This document shows positions 27,001-40,298 of a DNA stretch of 64,000 nt, piece after piece. The stretch is from Lateolabrax maculatus (Eukaryota; Chordata; Actinopteri; Acropomatiformes; Lateolabracidae). The notes beneath the pieces were generated by a model. It was not told where the DNA came from. It worked only from the letters and a program-made list of their open reading frames with translations, and searched no databases. Position numbers and translations under genes: made by a program. The number at the start of each line of letters is the position of its first letter. Within the stretch, counting starts at the first letter, position 1. Where the stretch lies: NCBI GenBank assembly GCA_031216445.1, contig CM062208.1:5050001-5114000 (forward strand). Reading direction: 5' to 3'.

Positions 27001-30000
27001 CTCTGTGGCTGGTGTGGATTTCCCCACTGTGATCAAAGAGGAAACCACCAGTTTTATACCATTTAGGATCCATTTCAGATCCAAACTTGTCTGTTCCCTG
27101 ATCAACTAATATTCTTTGCTGGAATTTCTCCCAGCTTCCCGCCTCATGGGTGGCCATTATGGCTCAGGGAGGCCTCCTCACATGCCATCATCAGAGCTTT
27201 GCTTCTACAAGGAGAGCAAGAGCAAGGGATTCAATGTCAGGCTACATTACGTCTCCTCGGCTTCAGTCGGTGGTCGTGACACGGCAGGTTGTGAAGTCTG
27301 AGGCGTCAGGGTGGCGGCAGGAGGTATTAGGCCAGCTGTAAGAGGAGGGATTATGTCCCACTGACCCTGCTTTCCCAGGTTAGAGAGCAGGAGTAGGAGG
27401 AGGTGAAGGAAAATAGGGATCATGGTAGAGAGACAGGAAGAGAAAATAGGAGAGGAGGAGTTAGGGAGGGAGGAAAGGATGGAACATGAAAGGAAAGAAG
27501 GACAGGAGACAAGGAGGAAAAGGGATAAAGTTTTTGATGAGATGGCATCTGGCAGCCCCTGGCCGCCCCTCCGATAACTTTTACAACTACAGTGAGAGGT
27601 AGCTCCCTCTGCTGCTGCGTGTATGAATAGACTGACAACAACCTGACCAAAATAGACAGACTCCACCTTTACTTACTGGACACCAACTTTTAACAGAAAA
27701 GCTGAACAGAACTTGAACACTTAGATAAGATGGTGGATGCAAAGTAAGTATAGTGCAATAGGGAGCAAATGAGAGGTGGATACAGGAATTTGTAACTGCT
27801 CCTCCCTTATAGAAAATGACAACAGATGTAAGTAGACATAGATGGTTAAATTAGCTCCATGGTTACTAACATAGAAACCAGTAATACTCTCTCTATATAT
27901 ATATGTATTTTGGAGGTGTACCTTTTCTGCATCTGTAAGGCAGTGTGTCTTTTTCAGATACCAACAGACACGTTTAAAGACATGCACTTACAGTTACAGT
28001 GCCTGTGGTGTGGGGCTTCTAAAAACCAAGAAAGGAAGTGGTGTAGGTGTTTCGGGGGGCTGGGGATTCATTGGCAAAATATAAACTTGTTTTTCACAGT
28101 GAATTTACTGTAAACGGGAGACCACCATCTTGAGTGCACGCATGATTGAGCAACAATATGTGACCATTTTAACAAGAAGCACTTTGGTTGGTACTCTCTC
28201 TCAGCCAAGCATTATTTTACCACAAAAAAACACATTATTTATTTGCATGGGGAAAAGAGGCTGCAAAATAAGTCACTTTTGGTGACAACTATGACATAAA
28301 TGTCGCTCTCTGCTTAGAGCCTGCGGTATGTTTCATGTGACTAACCTGCACTCTGCGAATTCAAACAATTGTAAAAATGTCGGTGATGCTAAGGAGGGGG
28401 TAGTGACCAAGTAATGTGTACATGTGGTTAAAAAAAACATGTCACTGTGTTTCCATAGCAACACCACCAAACACAACTGTTGTCCTATCAGCAGTCGATC
28501 TTCTGATAGAGAGAGAGCGAGAGCGTCTGCGAGCTCTGCAGCCGATGAGCTCGTCCAGATGGTTTCCAGAGCGTTAGTGGAGATGGAAGAATAGATTGGG
28601 CTTTTGCTTTGTTGTTGTAGTGTGTGAGTAAATGTGTGTGTGTGTGTGTGTGTGTGGAGAAGTGGTGTGCGCTCCTAAGCCATCCGTGAAGTAATTTGGT
28701 CATTAGGTTGGGTTGTTTTTATGGGTTTCTGAGGGTGACCTAGTGTAAAAACATGCATGGGCCTATTTTCATCCATGCTATTTGAAGTCCACACACATAT
28801 ACAATATGAGCATAGTGTGTGAAACCTGATCACACTGCTCGTTGCAGTGGATGTATAAAAAAACATACACCGAGAGAGTTTCTGTGGATTTCCTCCATGG
28901 GAAGCAGGAGTCCGCTATAGACACAGAGGTTGAAATCATGTAGAGGAGGAAGATGGGGAATGAAAATATAAAAAAAATGATCTCTGACACATTGGAGAGA
29001 GTGATTCATCAGTAAGAGATCTGGCACTCGAAATCTCGGGGATGGATTACCACGGACAAAAATAAGAGAAAAAAAAAGAAGGGGAATAGTGGATGATATA
29101 TTTTATTGCACACAGGAAAATGTGGTGGAATTTTTTTTTTTTTATAGCTGAGAAGGGTTCAGGTCAGATGCTGTTAGACAACACAGCAGCAAGGTTTTGG
29201 AAACTTCTAAACATTTTCCTGTTGCTACATGAAAGTGCGTAGACTGATGTTTGCATGTTTGCCTTGTAAACATTATAAGTTGGACAGATTTGTAATATTT
29301 ACAAGACAATCATCTACAAAAAGCTGTGTTAGAGTGGCAATATGCGGAGGTAAAGCAGCTGCAGCTGATGTGTAGTGTTCAGTATTGGAAAAAATCAAGA
29401 ACCATTATGTGAAGAAGTTTTTTTTTCTGTTAAATCACTACCGGTTTACTATTGATTACCTGGCCAGTGCTGTAGTGTTTGGCTTTCAGATCTCACTTTC
29501 CAATCCAAAAAGAAAATGATAAGATAATAAGGTGTATAATTGTTCTGGTATTTACAAACTTGATACATTGCCTCTCTCACAACATGTTTTTGTTGAAAAG
29601 GTTCAGACATATTAGGGTTCATTATAGGACAAAAAACGTCACGTGTACAATTTCTCAAGAGCTTAAAACATGTAAACATCACAGTGTGAAGATTAACACT
29701 GCATACTTTCTGATATCACATACAGCTTCCTGTGTTAAAGCAGTCTCATACTGGTTTGATGAAACCAAATGGCGACCACCAATCTTTGCTGTGCCAGTCG
29801 AGTACCGTCCTGCAGACTCTGTCTATGTTTCGATCAGACAGATAACTGTTACATCTCCTCCGTTCACTTCAAGATGTCGCCGTCCTGATGATTCTCAGGG
29901 CTGTGGGGACACAGAGAACAGTGGCTGCTGATATGAGTTGTGCTTGATTAGAGCCTGTTCCTGCAGATAAATCTTGTGGTTGAGTGCTCTGCTGACAGGA

Positions 30001-33000
30001 AGGTTTGAGAGAACACTGGTTGCTTTTGCAAAGAGATGCACTGCTACGTTGCTGCAGAAAGGACAAACGGGACAAACGGGAATAAATAGATTAATGTTTC
30101 CCACCTTTGTTTGCCATGGGGAAGGTGTGTCCTCCACATTTACCCAGCTTAACAATTCCACACCGCCTCACAGCTTCCCAGTGAAACCAGTAGCCTGTGG
30201 TTGGCTGCAGGGTGTATCAACTTTAGTCTTTGAGGACAAATTTGACTCATTTCCAGATATTATAGCAGATTATAGACTGGATCAAAGGCAATCAACACTG
30301 ACCACTAAATCGAAAGAAAAAAGATAAACCCTTCTGTCTGCCCACTTTGTAACCCTTTTTTGTTAGTTTCTCTTTCTCTTTCTCTTTCATTTCTGGCGAA
30401 ACAAGCTAAATTGTATGGGATTTATTATTATTTAAATGTCATATAAAATTGAAATTGATTAAAAAGGCATCTGTCAGCTAGGTTGAAATGAGCTAAACAC
30501 ATTCATGAGAAAAATGCTTTGTTGCTATTTATTTAACTGTGTTTCCAAGTATAGTTATTGTACTTTAATCTTAACAACAAAACCTATTGTCTCGTACCAC
30601 TCATTCACGTCACGCACGCTGGTTCCCTAAAAATGCAAAATATGACAATGTTGAGTAAATCCCATATGCATCACATATTGCAAATCCCATATTGCTGCTT
30701 TTCTCCAATTTGGAGGAATTAGACTAAAGTGAAGTTTATCTTGCAGAGCAGTTTTGTGCAGATAAGGTTTTGTAAGACAGAGCGAGAGATAGTGGCTCTC
30801 TACATGTTGACTGAGAGTTGAAGGGGCAGTTTGGTGAAGAGAGCGACGAGCTGCTCAGTTCATCAGAGCTATTTTAGTCTACTGCTCATTATAAGTTGCC
30901 ACTATCTCTCCTCCACAGTAGCTGGAGCCCTGCTATGGCAACACAGGCTTTAATGACTTATGTGAATACTTACATTTGCCTCTAAGTGTGTGTGTGTGTG
31001 TATGTGTGTGTAAGTGTGTGTCCCTTTGCCCCTTTATGGCGCACGGCCAAGAAATAAACAGAACTGCCTATTAGTCTCCACAGTATGACCATCTTCAAAG
31101 AAACACACACACACACACACACACACACTGTCTCTCTTTCTTTCTCTCTCTTCCGCAAACACACACACACATACATGCTGCATGAAACACTACTTTAAGT
31201 TACTATTTTCTTTTAAATATGAGCATAAAAATGACCCCAAGTTTGCAGTTTGGTGCTGTTATGACTTCCTGGCAGCAAAGAAGGTCAACTGGGCTGTAAA
31301 TGCAAAACAATGGTGGAAGTTCTACTTAGATCTGGAAACCCAAAGCTTGAGAGGTGCTCCAGATGCACAGGTTGGCTAAATATATTCTGTCCGTAAGCAA
31401 TAGAGTTAAATCCCCCCAAAAATCAAGGCACACTGATTCATTACAGTAACTAAAAAAAACATTAAAAAGCTTTTATACGTGATTGAAAACAAACCAACGC
31501 ATATCAACACCGATGTGTATTTAGCAGCATTACAACAGGATTAAAGTAAATCAACTTTTCATAATAATAACTATCAAATTCCTCTTCTTTATGACTGACT
31601 GAAATAACACAAAAAAGACTGAAGCTTTTGTCTAGAGGCTCTTTCCTGGAAAAAATTCCTCTGGTGCAAAGGAAGTGATGCATTTTACATCTCAGTTTTT
31701 TCCCCCAAACAATCAGAAGCAGCCTAAGCAGTGATAGATATCATAGCCGAACGGAAAAAGACAATAGCACCACCCACAGAACTCAAGCTATGGCCCAAGT
31801 ATATTCTGCCTACTAATTCACATTTTGAGACGTGAGTTCACACATGACAAAAGTAACTTCTGAATTGTTGCCATGCTCCCAGATCTCAGAGAGTACAGGG
31901 TTATCATAATGGATAGAAGTGATGGCCAAAAAGATGTGATAAACAAGAAATATCCTTTTAAAAAGCTGAAATATAAATAAGGTGGCAAATAGCACAATGG
32001 CAACCATACAGAATAGTTTTTTTTGGCACATCCCACAGGTTTTTATATGTACAAGTTTATGGTTTTACAGGAGTGCACAGCACATTTCTTGTGCTGATCT
32101 GAGGTAATTACTACATGTATAAGAAACTTTCTGATGCAGGCACTTCTGTGAAGATTTTGTCCTGTTATTTGGGTGGTTTGAGGTCATGGAGCTTCATTCA
32201 AGGCTGATCTGTTGAAACATTACGGCCCAGCACAATGAATTCTCCTGCACTTGACTTGCATGTACGATTAAACACATTCTGCACCCTGCTTTGTTGACAT
32301 TGGTCCAACCAAATTTTGCCACGTAAGTGCAACTTTACGCTTCCATTTGAGGTATTTAAAATAAACAACTGCAGGCTGAAAAGTTAATCCAGCTGTAAAA
32401 TACTGATAACTACATTTCAAAGTCATACTTTGGCATTCCTGACGGTTCCAGAAGCCTTGATATGGTTTGGAAAAAACTCTTTGGCTTGTGAACACACAGA
32501 TGCACACATGCTAAAAATCCCAGGTTACCACAGTTTTTACACAACTAATCTCTGTCAATACCTGCTTTAACTTTACTCTCTACTGGCCTTAATTTGAGAT
32601 GGTATTGAGAGTTGTGATCAGTGATGAGGAGGATGACGTACGGTACAAAAACCCATTACACATCCCAGCATGCACACTGCAGATGTTAACACAGCAGGAT
32701 GGTTGTGTTTCAGGGAGTCAGGCCAAAAGTCCTGTTATCTACAGTTGGCTCTCGGCCACCGCTGCACGTTTCGCTGCCGCCTTGTTTTGACAGGGCACAT
32801 GACTAAATGCGCCGCAGAAAAAGTTTACAGAACTCGCGGCTCCACAGCGGTTCTACGGCGAGTTTAAAAATAGCAACAGGCGTTCCCTTGAAGCAGAGAG
32901 GGAAAGAGCTTGGTGTGTGTTTCTGTGTGGGATTAATGGATTTTTGTGACTGTGAGTGTGTGTAAGTTAGTGATTATTGGGTTTGAGTCAGCGTGTGTAG

Positions 33001-33140
33001 CTTTGTGTGTGTACGTTCTTAAATGAAGTTGGGTTAATTGTGGCTAGAAAATGGAAAAAGTTCAACATTGCAATTCTGGTCCAGATCCTAGTTTATTTCT
33101 GGCACTGTATAGCCAAGACGTGCCATCTAGTCTCATTAAG

Positions 33141-33167
33141 ACACACACACACACACACACACACACC

Positions 33168-33213
<46 letters not shown>
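33141..33213. repeat. (CA)n microsatellite, interrupted
   Basis: (AC)n at 33141-33166, a CCCAA interruption, then (AC)n to 33213. The His/Thr frames across it are artefacts. Confidence 0.95.
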
Positions 33214-33216
<3 letters not shown>

Positions 33217-33414
33217 ATGCATCCTTGCCTTTTAATAAAATCCAGACCATGCCTACCCTGTTCTTGCCGGGTTGGTGAAGCCACAGGGGAATAGGATCCC
33301 GTCAAATTACAACTTTAGGGAGCCGCTCCCTCGAGCTCGGATCAGCTTTTCTCTTCCTATTTAAACTGCTGTACAACCTCCATCCCCATTCAATGCCAAT
33401 GGTAAAAACAGTGT

Positions 33415-33720
33415 TTCTATTTCATGATACTTTAAACTTCTACTCTGCTACATTTGAGAGGAAAATATGGTACTTTTTACTCCACTACATTTTATTCCAT
33501 AGTCATAGTTACTAGTTACCCTTCAGATCAAGATCTTATATGTGCGGTAAACATGTGTTATCAATTCATAAAATATGTTATAGATTAAACTACCTAACAA
33601 GGTTTTAAAGCTGGCTCTTCCTTGACAACATTAAGTTGCTGCTTACACATTAATGAATCAGTAATAATCAAATTATATTGGGCTATATTGACTGGCCTAT
33701 ATGATAAATAGACCCCTCTG
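33415..33720 (+). mobile_element. hAT-like AAGTAC-family fragment, copy 2
   Basis: The core at 33415-33545 aligns by eye with 14272-14385: CTACTCTGCTACATTTGAGA against CCACTCCACTACATTTCAGA, and TACTCCACTACATTTTATTC against TACTCCAGTACATTTATCTG. The following DNA, with GATTAAACTACCTAACAA and TTACACATTAATGAATCA, resembles the middle of the same family. Both ends are missing. Confidence 0.6.
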
Positions 33721-33961
33721 AATGGGGCAATCATCCTCTAATGATCCTGACCTCTGGTGGAATGCAGGTTTTGGCCCTGTTGACCTTTAACCTCCGGGGA
33801 GCTGATAAGAGACGGCTGATAGTGATAGCAGCTCACACACAGGGCCCTGTCGACGCTGTGACTGTGGGCGCCGACTGAGGGCCTTAAACAACACGCACAA
33901 ACACCAGGCACATATACACACGAACGCTGGCAGATGGACTCACACTCTCCCCCGTGCACTG

Positions 33962-33968
33962 ACACACA

Positions 33969-34005
<37 letters not shown>

Positions 34006-34228
34006 TTACCATGAGTGACAAACAGTTGAGGCTGCAGACTGAAGTGTACATAAACACACTCATCCTCTAAAATGCTCCTGATTAGCTTTTCTTTCTCAGC
34101 TGCCTGTCTGACTCTTAAAGTGCTGTCATGAATCCCCAAGTGACTAACCCTCTTTCTCTCTTTCTCTCTTTCTCTCTCTCTTTCTCTCTTTCTCTCTCTC
34201 TCTCTTTCTCTTGCTCTCTCTCTCTTTC
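33962..34228. repeat. (CA)n and (CTTT/CT)n microsatellites
   Basis: (CA)n at 33962-34003 and a long CT/CTTT pyrimidine tract at 34150-34228, 146 bp apart. Confidence 0.9.
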
Positions 34229-34439
34229 ACATTATTGAATGACCCTCTTATTGAAGCCAACATAAGGGGATGCTCAGAGAAATTACTCTTTCATACAAAT
34301 AAATCACACACATCATAGCTATTGTTGCTACAACAGAGGGGTGACTTAATATTTCAAGTCTTTTCCATTTTTTGTTTTACTAAATGTCTTTTAGTTCTTC
34401 CCTGTTGCGTTTTCCATTTCTTTTCTTTTGTTTTGGAAT

Positions 34440-34690
34440 ACAGGCAAGACAAGTGTATTCGTATATAACCTTTCAAACACAGAGGTAATTTAAATGGTTT
34501 TACATAAGGGCTTATTTATGTACAGGACAATGGAACAGCATTTAAAAAGATAATAAATAGGAAAATAATAGTAATAGATGAAAAGTTTCAGTGCAGTTTC
34601 AGTGCATAACAAAGGAATAGAGGAAATAACAGTGCAGAAGAGAAAGGTTATCAATTACAGGAAAACAGGAACGTGCAGCAAAGGTAAGAG
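34440..34690 (-). mobile_element. L2-type LINE or SINE 3' tail, inverted
   Basis: The + strand reads CAGGCAAGACAAGTGTATTC, then ATATAACCTTTCAAACACAG and TTACATAA. Its reverse complement has the teleost LINE tail pattern of a short hairpin followed by ATACAAATAAACTTGCCTTG. The next DNA, with GGAACAGCATTTAAAAAGAT and CAGTGCAGTTTCAGTGCATA, is also typical of these copies. Assigned by recollection. Confidence 0.5.
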
Positions 34691-37600
34691 GGCTGCCTAT
34701 ATTTGTTCTGCATCAACAGAGGTAGGAGATTGCAGCATTGAGACTGACAAGGGATCTCTGGTAAGTTAATCATTTTATGATAAAAAAAAAAAGTGAATTC
34801 ACTCAACATTTCCTTGCAAGCCATTCTGAACATTCACACTTAACTAGAGAGGACCACTGTGATACTGATGGAAGTGATGTTTTCTTTCTAATTCTTTGCT
34901 CCACCTTGTCAAGCTGTCAGACGCGTTGTTGCCAGGTCTGATGAGGTCAGAGGTTTAAACCCCCCTCAGAGGGCTTAGCTGATGAACCGGATATGAGCAT
35001 ATATCAAATGGCTTTGTCTGGTTAGTGGCATTATTGCCTTGGCTGGCTGTTAGCAGGGGAGCAGCTTATGTGACTGGATATTAATAATAGTTATCATCAT
35101 TGCCAAGCACAAGTGTCAAGGGCCCAAGGTCTTCAAATAGCTTTTTTGTTTGACTCACAGTGTAGAATCCACCAGGCAATCTATGAAAATTCACAAACGA
35201 GCTTCTGCACGTTGCCTCTAACTCGCCGACTGATCCAGTGCACGAAGGTCAAGCTGTTTGAGCGCTCGCTTCAAGCTGTCAGTGACATTTCAGGGCTGTC
35301 ACGAATTTTGTGGAAAACATAACAGCTTTGTACTTGGAAATCAGATTATTGAAATCCACTGGCATCTTCTCTCCTCTCTTTAGATGTAAATTGTGATTCT
35401 TGTAGTCTTCTTTGTTGGTCTGTGTGCAGTTGAAGGATCAAACATGACCACATTTACTTTGGTAAAGAATGTCGCTCAGATGGTTTAAGGATGACCTCTG
35501 TATGGACCCATCATAGTCACTGCCCAGAGGGATTTTTCCTCAAAGTTTTCCCTGAACATACATATAATACACTTTTGGATGCTTTACATGACTTTTTCTT
35601 CTGTTTGGATGAAGAAGTCAAAAAAAGAAATATACAGGCCAATTAAGTTAGAAATGAAGTTAGAGGATGTGTGCAAACATTTCCTGGCAGCATGATGATC
35701 CACTGTGATTACATCAACAATTCTGAAGCAAATCCATACACAGTTACGCTGTGTATCAGCGAATACAAACATTTTGTCAATCAAAGATTTGAGAGAGAAC
35801 ATCAAGACCTTTATGAACCAAATCTTGAACCTTGTATCTACTCTAGCCTTACTTATCAAAACCCCTTTTGCACTTTCTGATGACTGAAGCGGGAATCAAA
35901 TTTTTGTCCTAATATTGCGACAATCTCTGTGTCCTTCTTGATCATTTTTCCTTTGGCTTGGACAAAACAGCCACATGTTGTTGGATGTTTTTTGCCTTGT
36001 TTATGGAAGAATATAGCTGCACAGTGCTGTTGAAGGATTGTGCAAACATTTATGGAGGTCAAACATGACTGATTCCTGTTTGGGAAAAGGTAATTAGAAG
36101 ATGACCTTTGTTTGGAGATGTAATTGTTTAGCTGATGGGGTCATGAGGGTCAGCCTGCAGGGTTGTAAACCTGCAGTTCCAGTGTATATTCTTCAGAAAC
36201 AGCCAGTAAGTGTGAGAAGGTGTAATTAAGTGTGGGTTTAATCTTATATCCAGAGAGACAATTGATACAAGCAATTGACTCGATTACATTAATTGACATA
36301 GTTCTGCAAAACCTCTGATGAGCTTCAGTGACAAGTATTTTAATTTTTTTTTAAATATTCATTGCTTCAATATCCAACTACAATAAGGTTAAGACATGAT
36401 AAGCATTAGGGAAAGAAACAGCACTTCTTGCATTGACACTGAACATTGACACTGGATATAAATCAAGTGGTGCAGCATCATCCAATATGAACATACATTT
36501 GTGGGGATACTGGGCCAGTTTGAAATACTGTAGGCAATTTGTATTAAGGACCAGGTTCTTCACATTACTCACACTGTTTGTTTCAACCTGCTGGCAGCAC
36601 CAGATAGGCGAGGTTAACTGCAACATGCATGAAATGTAGTGTCGGGTAAGATGGAAATCTCACTCATTTGCATATCTTGAATAGCCTGCTTTATTTACAC
36701 CCTGAGGCATTTAAAATAGGTCCAAATTAGCTCTAACATTTAGTGTTTTGGTTTGTGGTGCAAGGAGAGTCCAATACTTTCTCTCTTATAGATTAATATA
36801 TGTGAATATCTGCTTTATTTCCTAGAACTTTAAACAGATATTAAAAAATCACCCCAGTGGATGTTATTGGAGCCTTTCATCATATCTGGATGTAACACTG
36901 TATGTCCAAATGTCACAGAAAAATCCCAGTAGTAGCTCTCTCGCTGTTTGATTGGTTTATCCATACTGCCGTGCACACGCAGGACCCCTGCTGCTCTCAC
37001 TTGGAAACCCTGTTTGGGCGAACCTGCTGCTGACACCAGCGCGACCCCTCCACTGAAACCAAACAGTCCTGTCAGCCCCGAGGAAATAACTGAACCTGTC
37101 CCGCTGCATCCTTAAAATTACTTTTGTCTAAGCACCCACGCACATCTACACACACACACACACACATACACACACATCTACATGAATCACATGTGCACAA
37201 CGTGAGATATATGCACAAGAGCACACAAAGGTTTTTGTTGAGGGACCAAGACTCAAAAACAATATGAGTCAAAGAACAGGGAGGAAAATCCAACAGAATT
37301 ATTATAGTTGTTTTCATTATTATATGTTGTGTGTTATATGTATCAAAACAGTGTTACACAGTGCTTTATACATAAACTAATAGTATAACAATATATAAGT
37401 TCTAAACAATACACTATAATAGTAATATAAAACAATAAAACAAATAACATAAGAAAACACAGAAACATTAAAAATAAAATTAAAATGATGAAAAAGTACA
37501 GTGTACCATCTGGAATCAGTGCGTTTAGATGTGTGTGTTGTGTATATATATATATATACGTGACACGGTGACATACAGTCAGGATAATACAGTCACAGCA

Positions 37601-37947
37601 ACAACAACGACAAAGCACAAACACGCACATCGCAGTGTGTCAATGGCATCCCTCACTCTGTAGGGAGACTGTGCTAATCAGATTAACAGGGTTAGAGGGT
37701 CTGGAAGGTGGAGGAGGGGTCTGTGTGTGTGTGTGTGTGTGTGCGTGTGTGCGTGCGTGTGCCCAACAGGAGAGCAGATGTAACAGACCAACAGCAAGGC
37801 TCAGACCGTCTGTTTCTCTGATTTCTGTCTCAGTATCTCTCTGAATGATTGTCTGTCTGTCTCTGTGTCTCACTGTTTGTCTGTCTCAGACGGGCGGGGT
37901 TCAGATCAACACAGAGGTGTCAGCAAATGTTGGACGAGTGGCGACTT
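34691..37947. other. Gene-poor stretch, no gene seen
   Basis: AT-rich; a (CA)n tract near 37150, a (TG)n tract with TGCG variants at 37722-37760, and a TATATA run at 37542-37558. Open frames are short and have no splice support. Confidence 0.45.
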
Positions 37948-38150
37948 AAAGGGTCACTTTACCCAAATTACAAAATTATATATTTTTCCACTTATCTCTT
38001 GTGAACTCCAGCCATTGACTTAGTTTTAGTTTTATCTTTAAAGTTGCTGTTGTGCTCACAGCATTGAAAAACTTGCAACAAATAGTCCCTATGAACGCTG
38101 TTCACAGTGAAGTTCATGGACACAAAGATTTAAACAAATAACAGTGAATC
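37948..38150. repeat. Probable interspersed repeat (ACCCAAATTACAAAA type)
   Basis: AAAGGGTCACTTTACCCAAA followed by TTACAAAATTATATATTTTT resembles a frequent teleost repeat opening I recall. The right edge is a guess. Confidence 0.35.
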
Positions 38151-38859
38151 AGCCTAAAAAGTGCATTCACGCAAGTCTTTGCAGTTCAGGACATTTATTC
38201 ACATTTGTATGTACTGTCTTTTTTTTAATTTAATGAAAACAAAAACTTTCTGTAGACTAGTGCCGTTAAACTTAAAATAACATGTGAGACTCAGGAAACA
38301 AACCCCTGACTCCGATGTAAAAGTTCTGTACTTTTTAGTCCCTACCTACCACCCACCCCGCCCCCTTCCAACTACTTCTCTAAGACATATAGGAAAATCC
38401 CACTTCCTGCATTTCAATATTGTCAATGAAAGAAATCCTGGCTGCAGTTATCCACCCTCCAAAACATCTTTGGTGACCAAAATTAATAAAATATTTCCTT
38501 TTTTTTTGTAGGAAACACAGTTGCACATTCAGCTCTTTTTTCAAGAAACACCCCTGAAGAAAAGACAAACGAGTCAGTTAATTACAGAAACTGGAAATAA
38601 CTTTGGTGAAACTTTCTAACCTGACATGATGACAGATTATACAAACTGTCCAATAAACTAGCTGCTTTGAAGTCACCAGACTGTGATTGAAAAGCCCTGG
38701 TTATAATTAAGTAGATAAAACAGGAATCAACCAAATAGAAAACCAAATGAAACTTTGCCAATTTGGCTCAAAACAAAAGGAAACATTAGCATCCCTCGAG
38801 CCAGGTCTGGTAGAGGCAGTGGCCAGCAAACCCGCTAATTTCCATCTCCACCACAATGT

Positions 38860-39215
38860 TGTTTAGATGTCTTCCCTCCCTCTCCTCCACCTGAGTCACT
38901 CCCTCTCACCACAGGCTTTTGTCTCGCCCGGCTTGCCTCCGTCTGTCTCCTCCACACGTCTCCGCGGCCTGATCCGCCTCGGCCTCTCTGCGCCGCAATG
39001 TTTAGAAAAAATGCAAGAGACAGAGACACTCTGACTGTGGAGGAGAGTGATGCTAAAATTCCCCCCTTCTCGCTCTGTGTAACTGACCCTGATGTTTGTC
39101 TCAGAGGCTTTAAAGGCGGGATCCGTAAATCCCTGAGGAGTAAACAGATGATGTACGAAAAGGGCGGGAATGAGTACAAGCCTTTTTTTGGGAAGAGGCA
39201 CCTCATTAATGCAAC
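38860..39215. other. CpG-containing GC-rich patch, function unknown
   Basis: CpGs cluster at 38928-39000 (TCTCGCCCGG, GTCTCCGCGGCC and CTGCGCCGCAATG), and an ORF of 97 codons opens at 38998 on the + strand with no recognised domain. It is surrounded by AT-rich DNA. It may be a distal promoter, enhancer or lncRNA start about 4 kb before arhgap20; nothing decides between these. Confidence 0.3.
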
Positions 39216-39276
39216 ATTAAACTCTAAATGTTATTACTTTAAAGTACTTTACATGTCTTACATAAAGCACATTAAT

Positions 39277-39322
39277 TTGCCTTGTTGTTGAAAGGTGCAT
39301 TACAAATAAACTGGCCTTGCCT
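39277..39322 (+). mobile_element. L2-type LINE/SINE 3' tail fragment
   Basis: TGCCTTGTTGTTGAAAGGTG then CATTACAAATAAACTGGCCT fits the tail pattern seen inverted at 34440. Only the terminal ~45 bp are recognisable. Confidence 0.55.
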
Positions 39323-39453
39323 AAACAGTAAAAGCTTTGTACAATGATTCTTTTGGATTTTACCTAAAAATAGAAGAATTTCTTAACCACATAACTGCAT
39401 AAAAAATGACAGCATTGGTCTATTGTTAAAACACTTTATTGACATGTTACTGA

Positions 39454-39487
39454 CATTTTAGTGGCTGTGTCATTTTAGTGGCTGTGT
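39454..39487 (+). repeat. Perfect 17-bp tandem duplication
   Basis: CATTTTAGTGGCTGTGT occurs twice head to tail with no mismatch. It is likely a recent replication slip. Confidence 0.9.
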
Positions 39488-40255
39488 CTCTGAGAGACAA
39501 AGGCGAAGTACCAAGATGTTGTTGTAGCACAGCAAAACGTCAAAGGTTGTGGGTACAAAACTGATTTACCACGGTTTAAATCCAGCCTCCATCCAACGGT
39601 CAGTGTTGATGCCTGTTAATCATGATAATCCCAAATGATATTGTCCTGCCCTGTGTTGGACAGTAGGACAAATATTAGCATTTTACAGTAATGTGAATAC
39701 ATATTTTTAGTGGCAGGTCTCTACCAAAATAGGAGAATCTAGTGTCAAAAGTGTCAAAACTAAAGTCTTACATGGCAATATGGTCAGCAAAATGCCCAAA
39801 AAATTATTTCCCACCCACATGTCATCTTTTTCCAGGAGAGCCGTACCTCAAGCATTTGTCGCCCAGAAACTTCTGGATTACGCTGTTCAGGGAAAAAAGG
39901 AAACAGTGGGTCTATATTTTTGGCAGACAACTCGGAAATCTGGCTTCTTAAATTAGCAGCAGCGGCTGTGGCGTCGGCAGTGGTGGAAGTGTCCAACCCA
40001 GGTTGGTGGATGCTGTTTTGGGTCACAGCAACTCCCTGTCTGCCTGAAGCATCCCTGTCATCCGTCACACATCCATCCATCCCTCCCTCAGTCCATCCAT
40101 CCGTCAATACATCCATCCACCAGAGCTTCCAAAGCGGCTCATCGTGTCCTTGTGGCCTTTCCTCAAACTCCCTGTACATGAGCATGTGTGTTTGTTTTCA
40201 AAGGAAGGAGGGAGAGAAGGGCAGAGTGCTCTTTAAATAGATATTCAGCTATGTA

Positions 40256-40298
<43 letters not shown>

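Larger units (their letters stand above)
23524..33400. other. Gene-poor stretch, possible long first intron of the 22.7 kb exon
   Basis: AT-rich with frequent stops and no recognised exon. It contains CA/TG tracts (26048-26128, 26371-26391, 28633-28656, 31102-31128 and 33141-33213) and the ACTTG repeat block at 26650-27000. The purine-rich DNA at 27360-27535 makes a spurious minus-strand frame. A 150-codon frame at 29479-29931 shows no known domain or splice context. Confidence 0.45.

Noticed and set aside
27247..27666. 139-codon minus-strand frame, Ser/Leu/Pro-rich
   Set aside because: It is the complement of a purine-rich AGG/GGA tract, so composition explains the open frame.
29479..29931. 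150-codon open frame on the + strand
   Set aside because: No recognisable domain, AT-rich codon use and no splice or promoter context; its length is within chance for 64 kb.
33007..33305. His/Thr and Cys/Val repeat proteins
   Set aside because: They translate a (CA)n microsatellite. The same applies to frames at 6886, 21410, 31000, 33738, 47267 and 50323.
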